Source: Gammaproteobacteria bacterium (lineage in GTDB: Bacteria; Pseudomonadota; Gammaproteobacteria; Pseudomonadales; Azotimanducaceae). Taken from it: a stretch of DNA of 64,000 bases. Position numbers and translations under genes: made by a program. This document shows positions 9,684 to 18,098 of the stretch, in pieces. Within the stretch, counting starts at the first letter, position 1, and the number at the start of each line of letters is the position of its first letter. The stretch is taken from the NCBI GenBank assembly GCA_021773565.1, contig JAJFJZ010000025.1, positions 356,827 to 420,826 on the forward strand, written 5' to 3'. The notes under the pieces were generated by a model. It worked only from the letters and a program-made list of their open reading frames with translations. It did not search any database and was not told the DNA's origin.

Positions 9684-10700
9684 ATGACCCACACAGAAAA
9701 CGCGCCTCTTGAATCCTGGTTGGCGCAGGAAACACCGGAGCCTGTTCTGGAACCAGCGCTTCCTATCGTAGACCCGCATCACCACCTGTGGGATCTGCGG
9801 AAAATGACCGGTGAGCCATTTACCAGTTTTCAGCAGAAGGTTTACCTTGGTGAAGAAATATCAAACGATATCGCTATGTCAGGGCACAACATTGTTCAGA
9901 CAGTATTCGCACAATGTAACGCCTTCTATCGGACAGATGGCCCAGAGGAATTGAGAGCAGTTGGAGAAACAGAATTTGTCCATGAAATAGCTGCCCTGAG
10001 CAGGTCGGGTTTGTACGGCAACACACAACTCTGCGCTGGCATATTCAGTGCAGCAGATCTGCGACTAGGCGACAAAGTTGAACCGGTATTACAAGCACAC
10101 ATGGCTGCATCCCAATATTTTCGGGGCGTGCGAACCGCCTTTCCGCGAGATCTGAACGATGAGTTCATGGCCGGTTACAATATGCTCGCGAAACATAATC
10201 TCAGTTTTGATCACTACTCACCCGATCACCAAAGACTGCCAGTACTGGCGAAGCTCGCCAGGATGCAACCGGATGTGACAATAATAGTTAATCATCTTGG
10301 AGGAAAAATTGACCCAGGTGCAAATAACGACGCGTTCGATCAGTGGCGCCAATCTATAGACACTATCGCGGCCTGCAGCAATGTTGTCTTGAAAGTTGGT
10401 GGTGCCCAACAGCGCGTTGGACCGTGGGAACCTCCTTTCCACGCGAACCAGCGAAATAATCCAATTGGTTCCGAAGCTCTTTGTGCGCTTCTCTATCCAT
10501 GGTACACCTATGCGATAGGGGCATTTGGTCCTGATCGTTGTATGTTTGAAAGCAATTTCCCGGTCGACAAGGAATGTGTGTCCTATCGGACACTCTGGAA
10601 TACATTTAAATGTATTGCCGATAAATCAGGCTTGAGTGATTCCGAAAAAGAAGACATGTTCAGTGGCACAGCTAAACGCGTGTATCGCCTGCACGATTGA
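9684..10700 (+). CDS. Amidohydrolase family 2 protein (metal-dependent hydrolase/decarboxylase)
   Basis: 338 aa TIM-barrel protein of the Amidohydro_2 family (PF04909), which contains lactonases, ACMSD-type decarboxylases and related enzymes. The N-terminal metal-binding motif is IVDPHHHLWDL. A mid-protein NHLGGKI carries the next His, and the C-terminal MFESNFPVDKE matches the family's conserved 'ESNFP/GSDWP' segment with the catalytic acid. There is no signal peptide, so the protein is cytoplasmic. It starts at ATG 9684, 69 nt after lhr, with weak GAG upstream. No pathway partners adjoin it; the substrate is unknown, with a 2-pyrone-dicarboxylate-lactonase-like role possible. Confidence 0.85.
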   Translation: MTHTENAPLESWLAQETPEPVLEPALPIVDPHHHLWDLRKMTGEPFTSFQQKVYLGEEISNDIAMSGHNIVQTVFAQCNAFYRTDGPEELRAVGETEFVHEIAALSRSGLYGNTQLCAGIFSAADLRLGDKVEPVLQAHMAASQYFRGVRTAFPRDLNDEFMAGYNMLAKHNLSFDHYSPDHQRLPVLAKLARMQPDVTIIVNHLGGKIDPGANNDAFDQWRQSIDTIAACSNVVLKVGGAQQRVGPWEPPFHANQRNNPIGSEALCALLYPWYTYAIGAFGPDRCMFESNFPVDKECVSYRTLWNTFKCIADKSGLSDSEKEDMFSGTAKRVYRLHD

Positions 10701-10892
10701 TTAATCGCGTTGGGGCAGGTCGGGTCAAAGTCGTAGAGCCTAGTTCGCGGAACTTAGGGCCAGAGCGTTAACCACGTCATGGTTCACAATGCTGTTGAAG
10801 GGCTATTATTTGCAGGATACGCGCTTGATAATCAAGAGTGATAAGCAAGGACAGCTATTCTGAGCACGCACTTACCAAATCCTGAACTGGAC

Positions 10893-12155
10893 ATGCTGCT
10901 AGGCAGGCACAATGCAGGCACGCTATGCCTTGCGCGTGTGGATCATCTGGATAGCATTCAGCAGGCAGATGATGCTTCAAGTTTTCCAGCAGAACAACTA
11001 CAGGAAGCTTTTCTGGACCGTCTGCATGGCTGTCTACCTTCCAACTGTGATTTACAAAGCCTGGCACTGGGGAAATTTGCCTGGGTGCTTGATTCAGAAA
11101 CAGAACAGGAGGCCACAAATGATGAAATTCTGGCGCTGTTCCAAAGCCCGTTTGATTACGACCACCACACTGCATTCGTGACACTCAGTATCGCAGTTGT
11201 CGACATAGCCAATATTACTGAAACGGCCGGAAGCCTGCTGCAACTGAATCAGGCACTCCGCAACGCACAAGCGCAGGGCGGGAATCGTTGTTATCAGGCG
11301 CGCGCTCCACGGGATGTTTTAGCCCAGATACCATCTGCGATCGAACGCGAAGAGTTCGCTATTCATTTTCAGAGTGTGTGGAGTACTGACACGCTACAAC
11401 TGTCTGGTGCAGAAGCACTGCTGCGCTGGCACGGCCTCGATCTTAACAACATTGACCCGGGGCAACTTGTACAAATGGCCGAAGCCGGTAACAAGATGGC
11501 TAGTCTGGGCAACTGGATAATTCGTAAATCATGTTCACACGCCAGCGCCTGGCTGGAAACCTGGGCGCATCCCTTAACACTGGGGGTAAATATTTCGCAG
11601 CAGCAATTTCATTCACCGCACTTTATGAGCAACCTGGCCATTTGCCTGGAAAATACCTGGCTGGACCCCAAGTGCCTGGAACTTGAACTTCGGTATTCTG
11701 ATTTTTCTGCGCTTCTGGAGCGCGACAGTGCCAGCCTGCTTGGGCTTAGTAAAATGGGTGTACGCCTGTGTCTGGACAATATCGATGCCCATTTTTTTGA
11801 GCACCAACACCAGCCGCTTAAAGAATTTATTCTGGGTCATACGGCCATACCTGCGGACAACAGAAATAGCCTGGGTATCCAAATAAGCAGTATCAAGATT
11901 GACCCGGAGCTGATTATCCCACTGTTTTCCGCGGAACACCTTGACGATTCACAATCTGAACTCAAAAACGAACTCAAACACTATATTGGGGAGTGCAGGC
12001 AGGAACACATTCGCAGCACTGCAGTGGGAGTAGAAAACAAGGACATACTAAAATCGATAGGCGGTTTCGGGTTTGATTTCGCGCAAGGATACGCGCTGGG
12101 CCGAGCCCTCACTGCCAAAGGGTTTACGCGACTAGCTCGCAGCTCTGCTTACTAG
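10893..12155 (+). CDS. Degenerate EAL-domain protein
   Basis: About 420 aa. Residues about 150-415 align with the EAL cyclic-di-GMP phosphodiesterase fold: SGAEALLRW, GVNISQQQF, LELELRYSD, IKIDPEL, AVGVENKDIL and FAQGYALGRAL. The DDFG-type metal-binding motif is replaced by LDNIDAHFF and the ELTES segment by ELRYSDF, so enzymatic activity is doubtful and a c-di-GMP-sensing or scaffolding role is more likely. The first 150 residues look like a worn GGDEF domain. ATG 10893 has no ribosome site. In-frame codons ATT (10857) and CTG (10860) follow AAGGA (10847-10851) at good spacing, so a rare start 11-12 codons upstream is plausible. Confidence 0.8.
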   Translation: MLLGRHNAGTLCLARVDHLDSIQQADDASSFPAEQLQEAFLDRLHGCLPSNCDLQSLALGKFAWVLDSETEQEATNDEILALFQSPFDYDHHTAFVTLSIAVVDIANITETAGSLLQLNQALRNAQAQGGNRCYQARAPRDVLAQIPSAIEREEFAIHFQSVWSTDTLQLSGAEALLRWHGLDLNNIDPGQLVQMAEAGNKMASLGNWIIRKSCSHASAWLETWAHPLTLGVNISQQQFHSPHFMSNLAICLENTWLDPKCLELELRYSDFSALLERDSASLLGLSKMGVRLCLDNIDAHFFEHQHQPLKEFILGHTAIPADNRNSLGIQISSIKIDPELIIPLFSAEHLDDSQSELKNELKHYIGECRQEHIRSTAVGVENKDILKSIGGFGFDFAQGYALGRALTAKGFTRLARSSAY

Positions 12156-12166
12156 CAGTGCGAAGT

Positions 12167-13357
12167 TTATACGAACAACTCCGCAAGGAAGGCGTTGATA
12201 AACACTCCCTGTGGATCCAGGTGTTCTCGAACTCGACAGAAAGCAGCATATTGTGGGTACATACTTGAGAGTTCGTTCTTTTTTAAGGAGTGCACTTTGC
12301 CCCAGTGAGGACGACCGCCATACTTTCTGAATATTGTTTCGGCAGCGTCAAAAACCTCGTGATAGGAGCGTTCCGCACCCTGATGCACCGAAAGCGTTAC
12401 CACTTCCCGCTGGTAGGCAGTACTCAGGGGTAACTCATCAGCCGCCATGGTGCGATATTCAATAGGCCACGGAAGTCTGGGGAACTTCCGCAAAAACAGC
12501 TCCCGCAATTCACAAAAACAACGCCAGCCCTGTTCATAGGGCACGGCGTATTCCATTTCATTGAATTTCGCCGGACGATCACTTGGGAATACCTCATATG
12601 CTGGCGCGATGTATTCACTGCTACTCATACGTTGCGCTACGTGGTCCGTACGATTGAGCGTTTTGAAGGAAAAAATATCCGTATTCGGGGCCCAGAAAAA
12701 CTCGAAGTGTTTGTTAGAAGCCACCAGGTTTTCACGGCACGCTACACACTCCGACCAATCGCCCTGCCAGTTATTTTCATGCAGATAAAACGCCGGTTTG
12801 AGCTTGAGAGTGACATCGACAATTACGCCGAGCATTCCCATGGATATTTTGGCGTAATCCAGCAGTTCGCTGTTCTCCGTCTCGGAAATGACCAGCGTAT
12901 CACCCTGGGCGGTAACCAGGGTAAGCCCGATAATACTGTTAGGCATGCTGGGTAAGGTGATCCCTGTACCGTGGGTACCTGTGGAAAGCGCTCCAGCCAG
13001 ACCCTGACGGTCGATATCTCCCTGTTGAGGAAGCGACAAACCAGCAGACCACAGCAGCGGTCCCAGTTTATGGATTTTTGTTCCTGCCTGTATCTTTGCC
13101 GTATTGTTCGGAGGGTCTACCGAGAGCAGGCCTTGCATATTGTCCAGGGAGAGGATGACATCATCGGTCCAGAAAGGGTTAAAGGAATGCGCGCTACCAG
13201 CACACCTCAAGGTCAGTCCGTCTCTACGACAACCTTGTACAGCCTGGCTTACCTGTTCTATTGAGCCCGGACTTTCAAAGCGCACAAAATCGTGTACATG
13301 TGCACCAGACCAATTACACCAGGCTTTAACTGTAGGCAGTTCGGGACGGTCCATCAT
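12167..13357 (-). CDS. FAD-linked D-arabinono-1,4-lactone/L-gulonolactone-type oxidase
   Basis: 396 aa. An N-terminal FAD-binding PCMH domain (RCAGSAHSFNPFW, QAGTKIHKLG, GALSTGTHGTG) is followed by a C-terminal ALO domain with RPHWGKVHSL near the end, where the family's substrate-binding His/Lys lie. It would oxidise an aldono-lactone or a related polyol or sugar. The start chosen is ATG 13357, which shares one base with the TGA of the upstream TRAP permease (TGATG), indicating translational coupling. It is the last gene of the TRAP operon, suggesting that the imported substrate, or something made from it, is oxidised here. There is no FAD-attachment His of the eukaryotic type (the HGTG segment is present, but the sequence cannot prove covalent flavin). 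Confidence 0.87.
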   Translation of the reverse strand: MMDRPELPTVKAWCNWSGAHVHDFVRFESPGSIEQVSQAVQGCRRDGLTLRCAGSAHSFNPFWTDDVILSLDNMQGLLSVDPPNNTAKIQAGTKIHKLGPLLWSAGLSLPQQGDIDRQGLAGALSTGTHGTGITLPSMPNSIIGLTLVTAQGDTLVISETENSELLDYAKISMGMLGVIVDVTLKLKPAFYLHENNWQGDWSECVACRENLVASNKHFEFFWAPNTDIFSFKTLNRTDHVAQRMSSSEYIAPAYEVFPSDRPAKFNEMEYAVPYEQGWRCFCELRELFLRKFPRLPWPIEYRTMAADELPLSTAYQREVVTLSVHQGAERSYHEVFDAAETIFRKYGGRPHWGKVHSLKKNELSSMYPQYAAFCRVREHLDPQGVFINAFLAELFV

Positions 13358-14703
13358 CAATACGCCTGATCGGGTAACCATGTTACCAGCGCCTGCCAGT
13401 TAAAAATTATTACCAGACCTGCCAACTGGATCAGGATAAAAGGTATAACCCCCTGGTAGATAGTCGATACATCCACTTCGGGCGGTGCAACACCGCGGAG
13501 ATAGAATATGGCAAAGCCCACCGGAGGTGTCAGGAAACTTGTCTGCAGGCACACGGCAAACAACACCGTAAACCAGATTGGGTCGAAACCCAGTGTTATT
13601 ACTACGGGTGATACGAGAGGCAGCACGATGAGTGTGAGCTCAATCCAGTCCAGAAAGAAGCCCAACAGGAAAGTTGCCAGCAGTATGCAAATTATTATCC
13701 CGGTGCTTTCAAAAGGCAGCCCAAGTAATGCGCGCTCGATCAGCTCATCCCCGCCCAGACCCCTGAGAACCAGCGAAAAAGCCGTGGCACCCAACATGAT
13801 GGCAAATATGAATGCCGTAGTTTTAGTCGTGCCCTGCAATACTTCCTTTAACACCGGGACAGTCATCACTCCCCTGCTGAGTGTGAGCAGCAGTGCGCCT
13901 GCAGCGCCAACCCCCGCTGCTTCGGTTGGAGTGGCGAGACCAAAAAAAATGCTACCCAATACAGCAAGAATCAGAAATGCAGCCGGTACTATCGCCTTTA
14001 CAAGGTCCCAAACCGCTTTTAAGTCAATGGCTTTTGTTTTGGCAGCCGGGGCACTTTCAGGCCGAAACAAACCCACCAATAATAAATAGGTGATGTACAT
14101 AACACCCAATAATGCTCCCGGAAGCATCGCTCCCAAAAACAAATCACCCACGCTCATCGCCATGCGATCTGCCATTAACACCAGCATAATGCTTGGTGGA
14201 ATAAGAATGCCAAGGGTGCCAACGGCGCAAACAGTACCTGCCGCGAGACTGGGCTTATAGCCATTTTCGAGCATAACCGGCAGGCCTATCAGCCCGAGAA
14301 GGACTACAGATGCGCCAATTATGCCGGTTGTGGCTGCCAGTAATAATCCTATTACCGTAACCGCCACTGCCAGTCCGCCGCGCAAGGGGCCCAGCAAGCG
14401 ACCAATACTGGTCAGCAAATCTCTGGCAATACCCGAGCGATCCAATAACAGACCCATAAAAACAAACATGGGCAAAGCAACCATTACCCAGTTTTCCATT
14501 ACGTTCCATATTCGGTCCACCACCAATGAGGTGTACGGCCAGTCCACGCCAACATACCACCCCATATCCACCTCAAAAATAATTGCCAGTGCGGTGAACA
14601 CAACCGCTAACCCTCCAAGCAGCCAGGCGATGGGGAAGCCGGTGAATACCAGCGCAATAAAACTGAAAAACATCAACAGTGCAAGAATTTCACCTGGACT
14701 CAT
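13357..14703 (-). CDS. TRAP transporter large permease, DctM type
   Basis: About 448 aa with 11-12 predicted membrane helices, the ion-coupled transport subunit of a tripartite periplasmic transporter. Family signatures include the N-terminal GFPIAWLLGG, LPMFVFMG, TTGIIGASVVLLG and LGILIPPSI. ATG 14703 follows GAGGG and overlaps the small permease by 14 nt; ten further upstream codons are possible but out of family. The TGA stop overlaps the ATG of the oxidase gene. The order binding protein - small permease - large permease is the standard one. Confidence 0.93.
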   Translation of the reverse strand: MSPGEILALLMFFSFIALVFTGFPIAWLLGGLAVVFTALAIIFEVDMGWYVGVDWPYTSLVVDRIWNVMENWVMVALPMFVFMGLLLDRSGIARDLLTSIGRLLGPLRGGLAVAVTVIGLLLAATTGIIGASVVLLGLIGLPVMLENGYKPSLAAGTVCAVGTLGILIPPSIMLVLMADRMAMSVGDLFLGAMLPGALLGVMYITYLLLVGLFRPESAPAAKTKAIDLKAVWDLVKAIVPAAFLILAVLGSIFFGLATPTEAAGVGAAGALLLTLSRGVMTVPVLKEVLQGTTKTTAFIFAIMLGATAFSLVLRGLGGDELIERALLGLPFESTGIIICILLATFLLGFFLDWIELTLIVLPLVSPVVITLGFDPIWFTVLFAVCLQTSFLTPPVGFAIFYLRGVAPPEVDVSTIYQGVIPFILIQLAGLVIIFNWQALVTWLPDQAY

Positions 14704-15241
14704 GATTACCCTCAGGGTGATCCGTGGCGCCAAACAGAAAAGCGAACAAACGCGTAAGCCGAGCCAGTGCTGCCAGCAATAACAGTAAAAAAGACAGGGG
14801 AAGAAGGGCCTTTATAAACCAGCGATAGGGCAAGCCGCCCGGGGCCTGGGATATTTCATTTAACTCAAAGCTAAGCATGGCGTAAGGGATGCCATACCAG
14901 ATGATAAGCACGATAAACGGCAACAGGGCCAACAAAATACCGTATAACTCAAGCCAGGCCTGATTTCGCGCAGACAACTTCACCAACACCACGTCGACTC
15001 TCACATGGCCATTGGCCTGATAGGTGTATGACAATCCGAGTAAAAAACCGATGGAGTATAGATGCCATTGCAGTTCTTCCAGCTCGATGTGTCCCTCATC
15101 AAACAAGTAACGCATTACTACGTTTACAACAATGACTCCCAACAGTACCAGCCACAACCATGATATATGGCGCCCCATAACATCTAACGCTCCATCTATG
15201 GCGCGCGAAAAAGCAGTTTCTGGTAAACGCAACTTATCCAC
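14690..15241 (-). CDS. TRAP transporter small permease, DctQ type
   Basis: About 183 aa with four predicted membrane helices (about residues 22-45, 60-78, 98-120 and 145-168), matching the DctQ subunit that pairs with DctM. The segment EELQWHLYSIGFLLGL followed by HVRVDV is a family hallmark. GTG 15241 shares its first base with the TAG stop of the binding-protein gene (TAGTG), so I prefer it to the frame-open ATG at 15277, which would overlap the upstream gene by 37 nt. It ends inside the start of dctM. Confidence 0.9.
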   Translation of the reverse strand: MDKLRLPETAFSRAIDGALDVMGRHISWLWLVLLGVIVVNVVMRYLFDEGHIELEELQWHLYSIGFLLGLSYTYQANGHVRVDVVLVKLSARNQAWLELYGILLALLPFIVLIIWYGIPYAMLSFELNEISQAPGGLPYRWFIKALLPLSFLLLLLAALARLTRLFAFLFGATDHPEGNHESR

Positions 15242-16398
15242 TATAAATCTCTGGGCAGGTAGGCCAGGCGCTTCCAAAGCGCGTATTCTTCTTCAAAGGC
15301 ACGCTGGGATGTCAACACGGCTGCAAAATCAGCATCCTTCCCAGCCTCTTCGTCCAGCACCTGCATGGTAACTGTTTTGAGTTCTCGCAAGATATCCATG
15401 GGTAGATACCGAGCAGTCACACCCGCCTCCTCGAATCCCCGAATAATACCGCCCTGTACCGCCTCTCCATGTGCAAGCAGATGCCCGGTGGCCGCAGTAC
15501 AGGTGGTGTGAAACAGGGCCTGCTCCGATTCGGAAAGTTGTTGCCATATCTGCAGATTCACAACCAGGTGCGCCGTTGAGTAAGGCTGATGCCACCCGGG
15601 AAAATAATTGTTTTTAGCGATCCGTGCAAAACCCAATGCATCATCTACAATGGGAAGCGAAAATTCTGTAGCGTCAATAGCACCTTTTTCCAGCGCCTGA
15701 AAAATTTCGCCACCGGGCAACATCGTCACCGAAGCACCGAGCCGCTGCACAACTCTTCCACCAAGACCTGCGAAACGAATTTTTAAACCATCAAAATCGG
15801 AAAGCGAAGTTATCGGTTGCCTGAACCAACCTGCAGTCTCCGGACCAATAATGCCGCAGAGGATAGGCATAAGATTATGCGGTGCATAAATTTGCTCGGT
15901 GAGTTGCTGTCCTCCCCCCTTATACCACCAGCCCATGTAAGCCCAGGGTTCAAGGCCAAAAGGGGCTGCACCAATGAGGGCTGAGGCGGGTATCTTGCCC
16001 TGGTCATAGCCAATCCAGGTAAACCCGGCCTGAACCTTGCCCTCGCGAACAGCATCGGTAATAGAAAAAGCGGGAACAATTTCACCCGGATCAAACAGGT
16101 CCAGTTGAATTGCCCCACCGCTAGCCCGTTTTAACCAATCCGCAACATACACCGGATTATCACCCAGCACAGGCAGATTTTCGGAGATATACAATGGCAC
16201 TCGCCAGCGAATGTGCGCGGGTTGACTTTCCTGTTCCGCGCCTCCGCTCGTTCCAGCGCTTGCGGTTTCTGTTTCAGGCCTTGAGGGACGAATAGCCAGG
16301 CTAATGAGCAAACCTGCTACCAGCGCTACGATTACTGCCACCAGTGCGGCTCGATTGGAAATCAAGTTATTGCCTCCCCTGAATGCTCTGCTAAACAT
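15241..16398 (-). CDS. TRAP transporter solute-binding protein, DctP/TakP-like
   Basis: 385 aa periplasmic binding protein. An uncleaved-looking N-terminal membrane segment (about 17-37) is followed by a Ser/Gly/Glu-rich linker and the DctP fold from about residue 65. The segments KGAIDATEFSLP and DALGFARIAKNNYF with PGWHQP resemble TakP/FcbT1-type proteins (COG4663), which bind alpha-keto acids or aromatic acids as anions; the ligand here is inferred only at that level. It is first gene of the operon DctP-DctQ-DctM-FAD oxidase, all joined by overlapping stop and start codons. The next gene upstream is divergent (145-nt gap), where the operon promoter must lie. Confidence 0.88.
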   Translation of the reverse strand: MFSRAFRGGNNLISNRAALVAVIVALVAGLLISLAIRPSRPETETASAGTSGGAEQESQPAHIRWRVPLYISENLPVLGDNPVYVADWLKRASGGAIQLDLFDPGEIVPAFSITDAVREGKVQAGFTWIGYDQGKIPASALIGAAPFGLEPWAYMGWWYKGGGQQLTEQIYAPHNLMPILCGIIGPETAGWFRQPITSLSDFDGLKIRFAGLGGRVVQRLGASVTMLPGGEIFQALEKGAIDATEFSLPIVDDALGFARIAKNNYFPGWHQPYSTAHLVVNLQIWQQLSESEQALFHTTCTAATGHLLAHGEAVQGGIIRGFEEAGVTARYLPMDILRELKTVTMQVLDEEAGKDADFAAVLTSQRAFEEEYALWKRLAYLPRDL

Positions 16399-16543
16399 TG
16401 CCGTTCTATTTATGTATTACAGACTATCTGAATCCGTCCAGAATCAGAACCTTCCCTTTTACCTGCTTTAATCGCATACAATAATTAGTCAGAGCTCCTT
16501 TAGTATCGAGACAATAACAACACCGGCCGGAGGACCTTCAGGC

Positions 16544-18073
16544 ATGGCTTCAAGTTTTCAACCACAAACATTTTTTGATCGGCTGGCCGCGCATCCTGGT
16601 GAAGACGTAGCACTTTCAGATGGTAGGCATTGTTTAAATTACGCGCAGTTACGTACTCTATTTTATGAGTTCGCTCTCACGCTACTGGTGCCTGGCCAAA
16701 AATCCCTTGGAGGGGAGCGCATAGCCCTTATACTACCGGCTGGATTTAACTACACCGTCGCCTTGCTGGGCATCTGGCGAGCGGGTGGAGTTGCTGTACC
16801 ACTAAATGTAAACACTCCCCCGAACGAGATTATGTACGCCCTGTCCACTGCTGGCGTGACTCGGGCATTTACCGATAAAGAACATCAGCAGGTTTCAGAT
16901 TCATTATGTGCTGAGCTCGGAATTCCCCTTGAACTCTGTGACACCCATAACACCTCTGAAACCATTAGCGAGCGCGATATACCGCTTCCAGGGCCCGATG
17001 CCCGAGCGCTCCTGTTATTCACCAGCGGCACCACCAACAAACCCAAAGGCGTGGTCACCACTCACGGTAACCTCACCGCTCAAGTGAACACACTACTTGA
17101 AGCGTGGTATTGGCACGCAACTGATGTCATTCCGCTATTTTTGCCAATGCACCATGTACACGGAATCATCAACGTACTGTGTTGCGCTCTGGCGGCTGGT
17201 GCACGCATTGAAATTTTTGAAAGCTTTGATATGCCACGCCTCTTTGAAGGTGTGGCTAACAAGACTTATACCCTGTTTATGGCCGTACCAACAATTTACG
17301 TAAAAATGATAAAGGCCCTGGATGATCTGCAGGAAAACCAGCAGGCAATTGCTATTTGTCAGGGATTTGGAAATATGCGGCTGATGATTTCAGGATCTGC
17401 TGCCTGTCCGGTATCAGTACACACTGCGTGGAAAAAACACACCGGACAGGTTTTGCTCGAGCGATATGGCATGACCGAGATCGGCATGGCGCTTTCCAAT
17501 CCTTACCACGGCCCTAGAAAACCCGGGACCGTTGGACAACCACTGCCCGGAGTTGAACTGATGCTGGTAAATGAGCAGAACCAGGCGGTAACAGGGGACA
17601 ACAATCCAGGGGAAATCTGGGTAAAGGGGCCAAATGTATTTCTGGAATACTGGGAGAACCCACAGGCAACGCAAGATACCTTCTCGGAGGACGGCTGGTT
17701 TAAAACCGGAGACATCGCGATTCTTGAAACCGGCTATTACCGAATTATGGGCCGCTCATCCGTTGACATCATAAAAACCGGGGGAGAAAAAGTATCAGCG
17801 CTGGAAATAGAGAGTGTCCTGCTTGAGCATAAAGATATTGTAGAGTGTGCGGTTATAGGTGTGCCCGACGAAACCTGGGGCGAAGCTGTTTTGGCAGTGA
17901 TTGTACTCGAAGAGTCCGCTGGGGTATTGTCTGTTGATGCGCTAAAAGTATGGTGTAAGTCCTGTATGTCCGGCTACAAGGTACCAAAACGCTTCGAGAT
18001 GATGCGTGCTTTACCCAGAAATGCCATGGGCAAAATTACCAAGCCAGCTTTGGCAAAATTGTTTACCAGGTGA
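16544..18073 (+). CDS. AMP-forming acyl-CoA synthetase, MatB/ACSF3-like (malonyl-CoA synthetase)
   Basis: 509 aa member of the ANL superfamily, activating a carboxylic acid with ATP and CoA. Visible motifs: P-loop-like LLFTSGTTNKPKGVVTTH, PMHHVHGIINVL, YGMTEIGMA, DGWFKTGDI, and the C-terminal hinge and lysine (IIKTGGEKVSALEIE, NAMGKITKP). The HHVHGIIN and SVDIIKTGGEKVSA segments are close to malonyl/methylmalonyl-CoA synthetases (MatB, human ACSF3), so a dicarboxylic short acid is the likely substrate. GGAGGA lies about 10 nt before the ATG. It is followed 25 nt later by an amidohydrolase gene on the same strand and is probably co-transcribed with it; the functional link is unclear. Confidence 0.88.
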   Translation: MASSFQPQTFFDRLAAHPGEDVALSDGRHCLNYAQLRTLFYEFALTLLVPGQKSLGGERIALILPAGFNYTVALLGIWRAGGVAVPLNVNTPPNEIMYALSTAGVTRAFTDKEHQQVSDSLCAELGIPLELCDTHNTSETISERDIPLPGPDARALLLFTSGTTNKPKGVVTTHGNLTAQVNTLLEAWYWHATDVIPLFLPMHHVHGIINVLCCALAAGARIEIFESFDMPRLFEGVANKTYTLFMAVPTIYVKMIKALDDLQENQQAIAICQGFGNMRLMISGSAACPVSVHTAWKKHTGQVLLERYGMTEIGMALSNPYHGPRKPGTVGQPLPGVELMLVNEQNQAVTGDNNPGEIWVKGPNVFLEYWENPQATQDTFSEDGWFKTGDIAILETGYYRIMGRSSVDIIKTGGEKVSALEIESVLLEHKDIVECAVIGVPDETWGEAVLAVIVLEESAGVLSVDALKVWCKSCMSGYKVPKRFEMMRALPRNAMGKITKPALAKLFTR

Positions 18074-18098
18074 AGTCCACGAACATCCCGGAGATACC

